In this document: one piece after another, positions 8,199-17,327 of the stretch
How positions within the stretch are numbered: the first letter of the stretch is position 1
Layout of the letters: the number at the start of each line of letters is the position of its first letter
From: Verrucomicrobiaceae bacterium
GTDB lineage: Bacteria; Verrucomicrobiota; Verrucomicrobiia; Verrucomicrobiales; Akkermansiaceae
DNA length: 52,783 nt
Direction of reading: 5' to 3'
Assembly (NCBI GenBank): GCA_027485995.1
Contig: JAIXPW010000034.1
Span: forward strand, 1 to 52,783
Position numbers and translations under genes: made by a program
The notes under the pieces: model-generated
What the model saw: only the letters and a program-made list of their open reading frames with translations
Database searches by the model: none
Told to the model about the DNA's origin: nothing

Positions 8199-11100
8199 TC
8201 AACCATGTCCTGGAGCGCCCATGAGGTCCGCCGCGAGCGCGTGGCTGGGGTCACGTTCCAGCACCTGCGCGAGAAGCGCCCTGCCTTCTTCAAGTTCTTC
8301 AAGGCCCAACAAGGCCTGCGCACGAAGAAACAAGGCGGATGTCTCCTGACGGAACTGAAGATCGTCATCGAACAACAACATCGTTGGCAGCGAGGTGGCG
8401 AAATAATCAATCTTCGCTTCGGAGGCTTGCAGCTTTTCTGCATGGCCCGCCAGGTCGTGGAGCAGTTGATCCGCCTTGGCCGACTGTCCGAGCTCCCTCC
8501 ACGAAAGGGCCGAGTAGTAGGTCATTTCGGAAAACGCACGCACGCTCATTTCCTGGAAGTCGCCCTTGAAAGTCGCGGCTATAGCCCAATGGCGTTCAGC
8601 CTCCTCGGACTCGCCAGCGGCGGCCAGCGCCCTGCCCAGCCAGTAGTGGATGTCGCTCTGGTTCGCCAGCAGATGTTTCGCCTCACCTAGATTGGGCGGT
8701 GCGTTCAATGCTGCTGTGAAATGCTTACCTGCCTTCGCTGGCTCTCCTGCATTGAGCGCCTCCCGGCCGAGCATGAGATGGGAGCGCACCCACTGTCCGA
8801 GCGGACCGCCTTCGCCGCCCTCCCATGGCTGGAAGTTTCTGGAGGAAACGAGATCGAGCGCGTCGCGATGCCGCCCGGTCTGATTGCAGAGCGCGCAGAG
8901 TTCGATGCTCAGATCATCCCGACTCGAAACGAGTTCCGGATGCTTATCCATCTCATTGAGTCGCTTCGACGGACTTTCCCCAAGCCGCTTCCAGAGCTGG
9001 TCGCGTTCATAAAGCAAGCGGGCGTCCGATGGATTTGCGGCGAACGCCTTGTCATAACAGTTCCGGGCCTTTCGTGCATCATGACCGATATTGAAACTGC
9101 CGATCCCCAGGTTGCGCCAGACGATGGAGAATCCTGGGTCGAGCGCGGCCGACGATTCCCAGTGCCGCATTGCCTCCTCATGACGGCGGCGATCGTAAAG
9201 CAGGTTCCCAAGATAGTAGGGTGCGCGAGCATCCGCCGGATTTGCGGTGATCGCCGACTCAAGGATTTCAATTTCCTCCAGACGAGCGGGAAAGCAGTAA
9301 TCTGCGGACGCCTTCGACGCCCTCCTGTAGCATTTCAACGCTGCCTTCTGATTCCCGCACTTCGCATGCAGCCAACCGAGCGTGTATCCGACCAATGGCA
9401 GCGCGCCGAGGCTTTGGTCCGGGAGGTCGCGGGACCGGATCTCGACATTCTCTAACAGATCGATCGCTTCCTCCATCCATCCAGCGCGTGCAAGATCATG
9501 GGCAAGGTCGATCGCTGCCTGGGCGTCGCCCTTGAATTTCCTGCCGGCAAGCACGCGGGTCCAGCCGTCGAGAGGATCGAGCGCGGCGGTTTCCTTGAGC
9601 AGCGCATTCGACTCCCGCTTGCGCTTGAGTTTCCGCAGCACAAGCACCTTGAGACTGCGGGCGCGGAGATGGTCGATATCGTGTCGCAGGGAAAGGTTCA
9701 GGTGTCCCAGCGCCGCCCGCCAGTGGCCACGACAGCAATCGATCTCGGCGATGGCGTGATAGCCCGCCGCCATCCACGCCTGGTTCCAACAGCCCTTGTT
9801 GAAGGCATCGTAAGCCTCGTCGTCGCGGTTCAGAAACCGAAGGGTCAGGCCGAGATGGTAGTAGGCCTCGCCATCGTAGGGATTCGCATTGCGACGGGTC
9901 AGGCGACCGATCGCGATGCGGAAATGCAGCTCCGCCACGCTGAATTCTCCACGCTTCAGATGCCAAAGGCCCAGCGCGTTGTTGCAGCGGGAATCCTCGG
10001 GGTCGCGCCGGATCGCCTCCCTCCAATAGTCGACCGGAGAGCGGGTCGCATGCCGATATTGATCGAGATGAAGTCCGGTGATGAAGAGTTCGTCAGCGCT
10101 GGATATATCCCCCGGGGCTGGAGGTTCGGTGGCCGCAGCCGGAATCTCCTCCATCACGCGGACTTTCGGCTGATGGGAAATGATTTCCATGCCTTTGCGA
10201 TCGGTGACGCGGAGGATGACCTCACCCATGTTCAGCGGCTTCCGTCCCTGCTTGAAGGTTTCGGTGAAGGGCTTTCCAGGAGAGAGATCGATGGTGCGCG
10301 AATAGGAACGCTTCCCATTGGAGTGCTCGATCGTAATGACCGCCTTGGGGTAAGAGCGGGTGACGGCGACACCGAGGCTGACCTCCATTTCCCCCAAAGT
10401 CAGCCGCACCGCCGCATCGAGGTTCGCATGATGCGCCGGGCCGATCTCGCGAATGGGATACCAATACTGGCTCCAGGTCTTCGTTTCCCCCGGCTGGAGG
10501 AAGCTGAAGTCGGGTTGGTTGTCGGTATAGACCCCGGCCATGATCTCGATGTAGGGAGGAAACTCCCGGTTCGGCCTCGCGTCTGTTAGATTGCGGTCCC
10601 ACGCATGACCGAACTCGTGGTTGCCCCAGGTCCACTGCTTTTTTCCGGGGGAAATGTGGTGGTTCGCGACATGAACGATGCCTGCCCGCTCGCGGTGATC
10701 GTAGCCACCGAAGAAGTCCTCCTTGCTGCCCATGCACATGTAGGACGTGGGGACCGGGATGTTCGCATAGAACGACAGGTCGTTCGCGCCAGGCCCGCCG
10801 CTCCTTCCCCGCTCGCCATAGTCCACGCCGTAGTAGTGGCCCTGCGCCAGGGGATACTCGCTCATCGCCCGCTTCGCGTGGTCTGCCACAAAACAGACAT
10901 CCGGCGGGAAAAAACTCTGATAGGCCTCATGCACTTCGGTGGCGACATTGGCCCACCACAGGAAGGTCTGCACAAAGGGCGTGCGGTTGTAGGCGCGCAC
11001 GCGCAGCTCCATCGCCGAGCGACCCGGCCGCAGGCATACGCCGTGCATTCCCTTCATGCGACACATCGGATCGTGGTCGCTGCACCACACCGTCACCGAT

Positions 11101-11522
11101 CCATCGTCGCCCTTTTCAATCTCCACCTCCGTCGGAAGGAAGGTCGCGGGGCGATGATGCTGCGGCCAGTTGAACTCGATCCCGCCGGAAACCCAGGGCC
11201 CGGCGAGACCGACGAGGGCAGGCTTGATGACATCCTGACGGTAGATTGTGTCGTAGCCGTTGGTCTTGTCGATGATCCGATGGATGCGCCCGCCCAGTTC
11301 GGGGAGCACCAGCACCTTGAGATACTCGTTCTCGATCCAGATCGCCTGCCATTTCCGTTCCACGGGCGTTTCGGCGATCCGGTCGGTGAAGGGCAGGGGG
11401 TAGACCTTTCCGCTGCTACCCTGATACACCCGCTTCTCCAGAAACATCGGGTTCCGGTCGGGCACGGCCGGAAGATAGGTCGGAAGAACGAGGGTTTCGG
11501 ATCTGACTCTTACGGGTTTCAT
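8199..11522 (-). CDS. DUF5107 and tetratricopeptide-repeat protein
   Basis: A 1107-residue protein. The first 430 residues match DUF5107: VLPELGGRIHRIIDKTNGYD, WVSGGIEFNWPQHHRP, LWWANVATEVHEAYQSFFPPD and GYDHRERAGIVHVANHH. This fold is galactose-mutarotase-like, so carbohydrate binding or processing is likely. Residues about 480-1090 are TPR-like helices (for example YLGNLLYDRRRHEEAMRHWE). No signal peptide is seen, so it is probably cytoplasmic. It is divergent from an AraC-type regulator 56 bp away, the usual arrangement for a sugar-responsive pair; the sugar is unknown. Confidence 0.85.
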   Translation of the reverse strand: MKPVRVRSETLVLPTYLPAVPDRNPMFLEKRVYQGSSGKVYPLPFTDRIAETPVERKWQAIWIENEYLKVLVLPELGGRIHRIIDKTNGYDTIYRQDVIKPALVGLAGPWVSGGIEFNWPQHHRPATFLPTEVEIEKGDDGSVTVWCSDHDPMCRMKGMHGVCLRPGRSAMELRVRAYNRTPFVQTFLWWANVATEVHEAYQSFFPPDVCFVADHAKRAMSEYPLAQGHYYGVDYGERGRSGGPGANDLSFYANIPVPTSYMCMGSKEDFFGGYDHRERAGIVHVANHHISPGKKQWTWGNHEFGHAWDRNLTDARPNREFPPYIEIMAGVYTDNQPDFSFLQPGETKTWSQYWYPIREIGPAHHANLDAAVRLTLGEMEVSLGVAVTRSYPKAVITIEHSNGKRSYSRTIDLSPGKPFTETFKQGRKPLNMGEVILRVTDRKGMEIISHQPKVRVMEEIPAAATEPPAPGDISSADELFITGLHLDQYRHATRSPVDYWREAIRRDPEDSRCNNALGLWHLKRGEFSVAELHFRIAIGRLTRRNANPYDGEAYYHLGLTLRFLNRDDEAYDAFNKGCWNQAWMAAGYHAIAEIDCCRGHWRAALGHLNLSLRHDIDHLRARSLKVLVLRKLKRKRESNALLKETAALDPLDGWTRVLAGRKFKGDAQAAIDLAHDLARAGWMEEAIDLLENVEIRSRDLPDQSLGALPLVGYTLGWLHAKCGNQKAALKCYRRASKASADYCFPARLEEIEILESAITANPADARAPYYLGNLLYDRRRHEEAMRHWESSAALDPGFSIVWRNLGIGSFNIGHDARKARNCYDKAFAANPSDARLLYERDQLWKRLGESPSKRLNEMDKHPELVSSRDDLSIELCALCNQTGRHRDALDLVSSRNFQPWEGGEGGPLGQWVRSHLMLGREALNAGEPAKAGKHFTAALNAPPNLGEAKHLLANQSDIHYWLGRALAAAGESEEAERHWAIAATFKGDFQEMSVRAFSEMTYYSALSWRELGQSAKADQLLHDLAGHAEKLQASEAKIDYFATSLPTMLLFDDDLQFRQETSALFLRAQALLGLEELEEGRALLAQVLERDPSHALAADLMGAPGHG

Positions 11523-11578
11523 CGCAATGAAGGTAGCCTCAACCCCGTCCCGCTGACAATGGAGCGAAGAACCTTTTG

Positions 11579-12520
11579 ATGGACGATCCCACCCTCTCTG
11601 GCGCTAGATCGATCCCAGCCATGAAACGCGAATTCAAGCGCGACGGATTCTCAAATCAGATCCAACAGGTCATTCCCGAGCCGATCCGGAAGCGGACAAG
11701 CCGGCACATCCTGGTCTCAGGCCTCCACCCCACCGACATCGGCTGGTACCCGCAAGCCCGCCAACATTTCCGAATGCGCCCAACCGGATGCGGCGAGCAC
11801 ATCCTGATCCTGTGCATGCGCGGCTGCGGCTGGTTTGAGATCGGTGGGACCCGCGGGTCCCTGCAACCGAACGAGGCTCTGCTAATCCCGGCCGGCACCC
11901 CTCATTCCTATGGCGCGAGCGACGACGACCCCTGGAGCATCCACTGGCTGCATTTCCTTGGGACAGAGGCTCCCCTTTTCCTCACCTTGCTGAAGCACGG
12001 TCACCCGGTGGTGCCCGTGTCCGGGGCTCTGGTTTCGCGACTGGAACACCTTTTTCAGGAAACCTGTAAGATCTTGTCCGATGGCTTCTCGCAAGAGGGA
12101 ATCATCTGCGCTTCCCAGTCGGTGCGGCACCTGCTCGCCCTGCTTTTCTTCAGAAACTCCTCGTTTCACCCACGCACCAAGGCCCCGCAGACCGAACGCA
12201 TCGAACGCACCTTGCAATACCTTCGGGAACGGGTGGAAAAACCGCTCACCGTCGCGGAAATGGCGCGCGAAGCGGACTTGTCCGAAACCCATTTCGCAAG
12301 GCGCTTCCGGCAGCACACCGGATTCTCTCCGATGGACTATTTCATCCACCTGAAAATGCAGCGCGCCGCACGCTACCTCACGCTCTCAAACCTTCAGGTG
12401 AAGCAAATCGCCGCGCAACTTGGATACGAGGACGCCTACTACTTCTCCAGGCTGTTCCGGAAAATCATGGGGACCTCCCCGGCCGGATACCGAGCCACGA
12501 AGATCGGAGCTACAGGCTAG
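11579..12520 (+). CDS. AraC-family transcriptional regulator
   Basis: The N-terminal cupin-type sensor has HILILCMRGCGWFEIGG, LQPNEALLIPAGTPHSYGA and WSIHWLHFLG, the pattern of sugar-sensing AraC arms. The C-terminal 100 residues are a double HTH: LTVAEMAREADLSETHFARR, then VKQIAAQLGYEDAYYFSRL and FRKIMGTSPAGYR. The ATG at 11579 (with GGAG 14 nt upstream) and the ATG at 11621 are both possible; the latter begins MKREFKRDGF. It probably activates the divergent DUF5107-TPR gene. It is the last chromosomal gene before the island. Confidence 0.88.
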   Translation: MDDPTLSGARSIPAMKREFKRDGFSNQIQQVIPEPIRKRTSRHILVSGLHPTDIGWYPQARQHFRMRPTGCGEHILILCMRGCGWFEIGGTRGSLQPNEALLIPAGTPHSYGASDDDPWSIHWLHFLGTEAPLFLTLLKHGHPVVPVSGALVSRLEHLFQETCKILSDGFSQEGIICASQSVRHLLALLFFRNSSFHPRTKAPQTERIERTLQYLRERVEKPLTVAEMAREADLSETHFARRFRQHTGFSPMDYFIHLKMQRAARYLTLSNLQVKQIAAQLGYEDAYYFSRLFRKIMGTSPAGYRATKIGATG

Positions 12521-12591
12521 ACGGCGATGGGATCATCGAGCCAGTCGTGACACCAAACAGAACAGAGAATCGAAGTTCGATTGAAAAAGTA

Positions 12592-12616
12592 CGAGGACTG
12601 GGACTCGAACCCAGGA
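12592..12616 (-). other. attL: displaced 3' fragment of tRNA-Lys
   Basis: 25 bp identical to the tRNA-Lys 3' part (T arm and acceptor strand) at 32549-32573. The next base outside differs (A at 12591, G at 32548), after which AAAAGT again matches. The similarity stops at 12616, so this is a truncated tRNA copy and not a functional gene. Confidence 0.9.
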
Positions 12617-12653
12617 TTCAATTCACCCCCTTAGAGCTGTATTAAAATCCTAT

Positions 12654-12681
12654 TTGTATCAAGGGCCCCGGACACTATTAG
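12654..12681 (+). promoter_or_regulatory. Possible integrase promoter
   Basis: TTGTAT (12654-12659), a 16-nt spacer and TATTAG (12676-12681), about 55 nt before the integrase ATG. The match is moderate. The TGCACA repeat at 12704-12721 lies between it and the gene. Confidence 0.3.
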
Positions 12682-12703
12682 CTCGCAACGACAAGATCGG
12701 CAA

Positions 12704-12721
12704 TGCACAGTTTCATGCACA
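12704..12721 (+). repeat. Island-end repeat, left copy (candidate integrase arm site)
   Basis: TGCACAGTTTCATGCACA, 88 bp inside attL. The right end of the island has the same 18-mer with one change at 32464-32481, in the same orientation, 67 bp inside attR. Each copy holds two TGCACA units. Confidence 0.6.
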
Positions 12722-12736
12722 CCCCGCCCCCTCACG

Positions 12737-13984
12737 ATGGCATCAATCTACAAGCGCCCCGGCTCCAAAACGTGGCAGGCCTCTTTCTACGTCACCGATC
12801 CCGAGACCGGTCTGTCGAAGCAAGTCAGGCAGTCCACCCACAAAACCAATGAGCGCGAGGCCAAGAGCGCAGCAGCGGATCTTGAGCGACTGGCTCGGGA
12901 AGCGGCCGGTGGGGGCGACGACAAGTCGAGGAGGATCCTCGCGGTCCTGCAAAGGGCGGGACAAGAGGCCCAAAAGGAATCGCTGAATGCGAGTAGCGCC
13001 CGAAAGTTGCTCGCCGAGATCCTGCTGATTTCGAGCGGTGAGGATTTTCCGTCCTTCACGATCGACTCATGGCTGGATGAGTGGTTGCGACGGAAACATG
13101 ACGTGACCGACATCGCCACCCAAAAGCGCTATTCTGCTAGCGTGAAGGCGTTCAAGAAGTGGCTCGGCACTCGATCCAAAAAGCCGTTGGAAGTCCTCAC
13201 GATCGCGGACATGCGGGCTTTCCGTGAAACGCTGCAAACCAGCGGGCTTTCCGCTCGAACCTGCCAGCACTATGTCCGTGACGTTGGAAGCGCGTTGCGG
13301 TCAGCAGTGCGTGAAGGCCTTCTTTTTCACAATCCGGCGAGTGGCCTCGACGCCCTCGACACCTCCTCCTCAACGGGCCGGCTTCCTTTCACCTGGGAGG
13401 AAATCGCAAAGCTCGCCAAGGCTGCCACTTCAGACGACTGGCGGGGCCTGATACTTTTCGGGGCGTTCACTGGACTCAGACTCGGCGACGTGTCGCGCCT
13501 CAAATGGAGCGCCGTCGATCTTGCTGAGGGCACGTTGCGACTGATTCCCGCCAAAACCAAACGGAAGAAGCGGGAGATCTGCATCCCTCTCCACCCCGAG
13601 CTCAAGAGTTTCTTGGAAGAGCATCCGAGCGCTGATGACGCAGACGCGCCTGTGTTTCCTTCCCTCGCCAAGCGCAGCGTTTCAGGCAAGCGCGGCCTTT
13701 CAATGACGTTCGCGGCCATCATGGGGATCGCTGAGGTTTCGCGTGGCAAGGCCACGGTGATCGCCAAGGACTCAGCTGGGCGGACCACGCATGAGCGCGG
13801 CTTCCATTCACTTCGGCACACCTACGTTTCGGCCCTTGCAAACGCCGATGTGGGAGAGGACGTCCGCATGAAGCTGGCCGGCCATTCAGACTCCAACGTT
13901 CACGCGGTTTACAGCCACCACGATGTCAAAACCCTTGCCGCGGCTATCGAGAAAATGCCGGGTCTCAGCGCCCTTCAGCCATGA
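12737..13984 (+). CDS. Tyrosine recombinase/integrase of the island
   Basis: Catalyses site-specific integration and excision at the tRNA-Lys att site. 415 residues: an N-terminal arm-binding-like region (SIYKRPGSKTWQASFYVTD), a SAM-like core-binding domain (about 105-205), and the catalytic domain with Arg248 (TGLRLGDVSRLKW), His357 and Arg360 (HSLRHTY), His383 (AGHSD) and Tyr392 (VYSHH). All catalytic residues are present, so the enzyme looks functional. Its stop overlaps the next ATG (ATGA). Position just inside attL and orientation away from it are typical of integrative elements. Confidence 0.93.
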   Translation: MASIYKRPGSKTWQASFYVTDPETGLSKQVRQSTHKTNEREAKSAAADLERLAREAAGGGDDKSRRILAVLQRAGQEAQKESLNASSARKLLAEILLISSGEDFPSFTIDSWLDEWLRRKHDVTDIATQKRYSASVKAFKKWLGTRSKKPLEVLTIADMRAFRETLQTSGLSARTCQHYVRDVGSALRSAVREGLLFHNPASGLDALDTSSSTGRLPFTWEEIAKLAKAATSDDWRGLILFGAFTGLRLGDVSRLKWSAVDLAEGTLRLIPAKTKRKKREICIPLHPELKSFLEEHPSADDADAPVFPSLAKRSVSGKRGLSMTFAAIMGIAEVSRGKATVIAKDSAGRTTHERGFHSLRHTYVSALANADVGEDVRMKLAGHSDSNVHAVYSHHDVKTLAAAIEKMPGLSALQP

Positions 13985-15048
13985 GTAGGCAAACGTGGAA
14001 CTTTCCTACCGACGAAATCCTGTCCGTCATGACGAGTCGGAAGCTCTGCGAAAATCACGATGGCGTGATTTTCCTCATGGATTTCCTGCTCGGCTGTGAG
14101 TTGCCAAAAGGGACGCATGAGGCAGCACTGCCAAAAGTCGCCGCACTGATCGCTGAACAACTTGAGTGGGTGAGAGGTGCGGAAAAATCGTTCGAACACT
14201 TTCAAGGTGAACCCTGCGACTGGCTCAAAATGCAAATCGCGGAGCACGGCGAAAGCCATTGGTTGTTGGGGCCTCACCCGTCTAAATCATCAGAGTTGCC
14301 TGAGTCTTGGGACCCAATGCCTTCAGTGAAAGTGATGGACCCAGCGAAGAAAATGACCATGGAGGAACGACACGCGCCTTATGTCGATGCAGCGAAAAGG
14401 TGCCAGCTCGATTGGGGCGACGTGAACGACATCAACAGTGAGGCCGTTGAAGCGGTGGGGGCACTGATGCGGCTATCTGTTGGCGGCTATGAATCTGCAA
14501 TCGAGATGCTGCGGGACTTGGCTGTCAGCATCACCCGGCATCTGCACGCCCACCACAGTGAGTCGATGGAACATGCTCAAGAATTCCCAGCAGTGCTTTC
14601 CGCAGGCAATGAGCAACGGCAGCAGGAACTCGACGCATACAAGGCATTGCCGATAGGAAAACTTGTGGGCTTTCCGCATCGACCAGGGAAGAAGCCAGGA
14701 ACATCCTACGATAATAGTCCGGCGGGTTTCTGGCGGGAGACTCAATTCTGGCTCGATGCCGTGCGCAGGTTGATTCAGGCGGCCCGAAGAGATCCGTCAT
14801 CGATTTTCAATGGTGAAGGACTGCCCTTCGATGTATCTCCGCCGTTGGTTGAAAAAATCGCAGCACTTCAAGATTTCGGCGGTGAGGATAAATCTGAATG
14901 GTTAGGCGTCGCGCTCCAATTTGTTGCGGAAAATCCATGTATGGTGCCGGATTGGATAAGCGTTCGCGCAGCAAATAGCGAGACGGGCAGGTCGTCTTTG
15001 AGCAGATCGATTCTGACTGCCGGTTTTGGGTATTGCTGGCCCCGGTAA
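13981..15048 (+). CDS. Hypothetical protein, translationally coupled to the integrase
   Basis: 355 residues, not recognised. The ATG overlaps the integrase stop (ATGA), which decides the start. The protein is soluble, with no signal peptide or membrane segment, rich in Trp, Glu and His (for example ITRHLHAHHSESMEHAQE), and has a helical N-terminal half. Base composition is somewhat less GC-rich than the flanking chromosome. Nothing in the motifs gives a function; position suggests a role in mobility or as a cargo gene. Confidence 0.65.
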   Translation: MSRQTWNFPTDEILSVMTSRKLCENHDGVIFLMDFLLGCELPKGTHEAALPKVAALIAEQLEWVRGAEKSFEHFQGEPCDWLKMQIAEHGESHWLLGPHPSKSSELPESWDPMPSVKVMDPAKKMTMEERHAPYVDAAKRCQLDWGDVNDINSEAVEAVGALMRLSVGGYESAIEMLRDLAVSITRHLHAHHSESMEHAQEFPAVLSAGNEQRQQELDAYKALPIGKLVGFPHRPGKKPGTSYDNSPAGFWRETQFWLDAVRRLIQAARRDPSSIFNGEGLPFDVSPPLVEKIAALQDFGGEDKSEWLGVALQFVAENPCMVPDWISVRAANSETGRSSLSRSILTAGFGYCWPR

Positions 15049-15116
15049 GAATCCGTCGCGATCTTTACCGGCCGTCCACTTCCGTTCACTGGGGGTGATC
15101 GTGTTCATTCTGGCTC

Positions 15117-15347
15117 ATGTCGGCCACCCAATCCCAAGCAACAAAACCAGAGCGGCCTGAATGGCTCCGCCCAAAGCAAGTCCCGCACTACTTCGGCGTA
15201 GGCCGGAGCAAACTCTACGAACTGATTGCCGAGGGCAAGATCAAGTCCGTGTCCATGAGAGCCCGTGGAGCCAAGCACGGGACGCGACTGATTTCCTTCG
15301 ACTCGCTGTCTGCATACCTCGAAGGACTGGCCACCCTCGACCAATAA
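15117..15347 (+). CDS. Small HTH protein, excisionase/AlpA-like
   Basis: 76 residues with a helix-turn-helix of the excisionase (HTH_17/MerR-like) type: PKQVPHYFGVGRSKLYELIAE, followed by a basic wing KSVSMRARGAKHGTRLISFD. Such proteins steer excision or act as the master regulator of satellites. It lies between the integrase pair and the replication ATPase gene, as in many integrative elements. The ATG at 15117 is the only suitable start. Confidence 0.78.
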   Translation: MSATQSQATKPERPEWLRPKQVPHYFGVGRSKLYELIAEGKIKSVSMRARGAKHGTRLISFDSLSAYLEGLATLDQ

Positions 15348-15348
15348 T

Positions 15349-15379
15349 AACCCCCGCCGCGTTGTCCACGGCAGGGGTT
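15349..15379 (+). terminator. Hairpin after the excisionase-like gene
   Basis: AACCCCCGCCG (15349-15359) pairs with CGGCAGGGGTT (15369-15379), one mismatch, 9-nt loop, starting 2 nt after the stop codon. There is no following T run, so it may be a terminator, an mRNA stabiliser or a regulatory structure before the ATPase gene. Confidence 0.4.
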
Positions 15380-15443
15380 GGAAGCATTTCGAAGTGCCCG
15401 TCTCTACCACCCGGATCCCGCTCGGTCAACCTCACCTTGACCT

Positions 15444-17114
15444 GTGCCACCCGCATCATCACCGCAACCGGACGACAATCCGCTCGTCACAGCGTTCGTT
15501 TTCAACCCCGACGCCTGCGAGCCTCCAGAGGAGATACAGGCCGCCACGCTGCGCGTCGTCGACGACGTCGCGCCACCATACCGCCCGCCGCCGGTGGCAG
15601 AATCGTTATTTGATCACGGCAGCCATGTAGCCCTTGAAGCGAGGGCCATTGCGAATGCTGAGCGGGTCTTGGCGGCCACGTTCGAGCACGGCCCTATCGG
15701 GGTTCTCGATATTGATCCCGAGAGCTTCCCCACCAAGGAACTCGTCGATGTCGCCAAGCTCATCCAGAAGGAAGAAGGTCGACGCGGATGGCACGAGTTC
15801 GCTGGCCTCGTCTGCGAGCAAGGGCTCGATGAGGCAGATTCCGCAACGCTCCGAATCGCGATCGCCACCATCGCTCAGCGACCGGTGGAGAGACCTGAGG
15901 CTTTGGAAGGAGCGGCGCGCATCGTTCAGGAGTTCAACGTCGCCCGATGGCGGCAGCGCCTCGCTTGGAGGTTGAAATCTGCACTCGAAAGCGGTGGCGA
16001 CGTTACTCCCATACTCCGCGAGATTGAGGCGCTGGAGAGGGTGCAGCAAGCCGGTGGCATTGATCGGTATCGCGTCGATCACGCATCGACCGTCGATCTA
16101 GGCTGGGCTGAAATCGAGGCACTCCGGCCTCCGTTTATAATCGATGGATTCGTTCGTCGTGGCGAGGTCTTGCTCCTTGGAGCTGAGTCGAAGAGCCGGA
16201 AATCATGGTTGGCCCAGGACGCAGGATTTTGCGTTGCGGCTGGAATACCATGGCTGGCTGATGACGACGGAGTAAATGGCTTCGCTACCGCGAGAGCGAA
16301 GGTGATTGTTCTCGACCTCGAACTTTCGCCAAGCGAGATGCTTTTCCGATTCGCGAAAGCGCGAGGCAATCGGTTTGAGGGGGACTTGGTGCGACAGAGG
16401 GAGATTACCGACTCCGTCGCGGCCTACTCGTTTGACGGAATGAACGTCGCCGACATCCTTCCGTTGATTGAGAAAATTGCCGTCACGGTTGCGCCAGGAG
16501 ATCTCGTAGTCATCGACTGCCTCTATCGCTTGGTTCCTGACGGCAACGAAACAGCGGACGTAGCCGCGATGTTCGAGGTCGTGAAGCGTTTTGCTTCAGA
16601 GACTCAGGCCGGGGTGATCTTGGTTGATCATTTCAGAAAGGCTGGTGACGAAAAGGCAAGGAATCGTTTCGCAGGAACTTTCGTGAAACAAGCGTCTGCG
16701 TCGACGTTGGTCGCCATCGAGGTGACGGCTGACGATGTGCTTTCAATGAGCATTGATGCGCGAACCTTTCACGGCTGCCCACGTGTGTATGCTCGCTTCG
16801 ACCTCGACAGCTACGCCTTCCGCCGCATTCCAGATCTTGAGATCCAGGTGGCGAAAGACTCCAAGGCGAAGGCCGAGGAGGAAGGATGGATCGTTAGTCT
16901 GTGGCGGTCGAAGGCCTTCGATTTTCAGATGACCGCGGTCGATGCAGGCAAGCGATGGGGCGTGACCCGGCAATCCTCAGCGCCACGGCTCCGCAAGCTC
17001 GTAGCGCGCGAATGGCTGACCGAATCAGATCCGATTCCCGGCAAAGCCACGACATGGGCGCTCACCCCCTCCGGCAAGGCCGTCGTCTCGTCAGCGATCG
17101 GCCTAACCCACTGA
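15444..17114 (+). CDS. RepA/DnaB-like AAA ATPase (replication helicase) of the island
   Basis: 556 residues, GTG start. The N-terminal part (about 55-140) resembles the DnaB N-terminal helical domain (HEFAGLVCEQGLDEADSATL). The ATPase core, of the hexameric RepA/AAA_25 type, has Walker A LLGAESKSRKSWLAQ (near residue 250), an acidic strand VIVLDLELSPSEMLFRF, Walker B LVVIDCLYRL and the motif GVILVDHFRKAGD. A winged-helix-like tail follows (AVDAGKRWGVTRQSSAPRL). It probably loads or drives replication of the excised island. The repeat field immediately downstream is the likely origin. No separate primase domain is evident. Confidence 0.78.
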   Translation: MPPASSPQPDDNPLVTAFVFNPDACEPPEEIQAATLRVVDDVAPPYRPPPVAESLFDHGSHVALEARAIANAERVLAATFEHGPIGVLDIDPESFPTKELVDVAKLIQKEEGRRGWHEFAGLVCEQGLDEADSATLRIAIATIAQRPVERPEALEGAARIVQEFNVARWRQRLAWRLKSALESGGDVTPILREIEALERVQQAGGIDRYRVDHASTVDLGWAEIEALRPPFIIDGFVRRGEVLLLGAESKSRKSWLAQDAGFCVAAGIPWLADDDGVNGFATARAKVIVLDLELSPSEMLFRFAKARGNRFEGDLVRQREITDSVAAYSFDGMNVADILPLIEKIAVTVAPGDLVVIDCLYRLVPDGNETADVAAMFEVVKRFASETQAGVILVDHFRKAGDEKARNRFAGTFVKQASASTLVAIEVTADDVLSMSIDARTFHGCPRVYARFDLDSYAFRRIPDLEIQVAKDSKAKAEEEGWIVSLWRSKAFDFQMTAVDAGKRWGVTRQSSAPRLRKLVAREWLTESDPIPGKATTWALTPSGKAVVSSAIGLTH

Positions 17115-17125
17115 CTGCGCCACCG

Positions 17126-17311
17126 CCTGCACCCGTCCATGAAATCCCTAAGATACCAACAAACCCGGGAGGTGCAGGCAACCTGCACCATTGCCTGCAC
17201 GTCCTCAAAACGAATGCGTGCACGCGGGGGCGATTCAGAGCCCCCGCTTGCACCTTTCGAGGGGGGTGCAGGGTGCAGGCGGAGCTATAGAGCCTGCACC
17301 TTCAGCCTGCA
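17126..17311. repeat. Cluster of CCTGCACC-type repeats (iteron-like; candidate origin or operator)
   Basis: Ten TGCA cores lie in 184 bp at 17128, 17173, 17184, 17196, 17219, 17249, 17267, 17274, 17295 and 17308, most within CCTGCAC(C) or its complement GGTGCAGG. Two form a perfect palindrome, GGTGCAGG-CAA-CCTGCACC (17171-17189). A separate 8-bp stem lies inside the field. The cluster fills the whole gap between the replication ATPase gene and the next gene. Confidence 0.7.
17224..17247. other. Perfect GC hairpin within the repeat cluster
   Basis: GCGGGGGC (17224-17231), loop GATTCAGA, GCCCCCGC (17240-17247). No T run follows. In an origin context it could be a single-strand initiation or primase site; alternatively a transcription terminator after the ATPase gene. 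Confidence 0.55.
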
Positions 17312-17327
17312 CAACCTGTAAATCACA

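Noticed and set aside
12568..12582. AATCGAA-G-TTCGATT palindrome just outside attL
   Set aside because: A perfect but short palindrome with no T run. It could be a weak terminator or chance; too little to call.
12592..12664. Second tRNA gene at the left island border
   Set aside because: Only the T arm and 3' acceptor part match. The anticodon arm, D arm and 5' acceptor are absent, so it is an att duplicate.
17126..17311. CRISPR array
   Set aside because: The repeat unit is only about 8 bp, occurs in both orientations and has uneven spacing.
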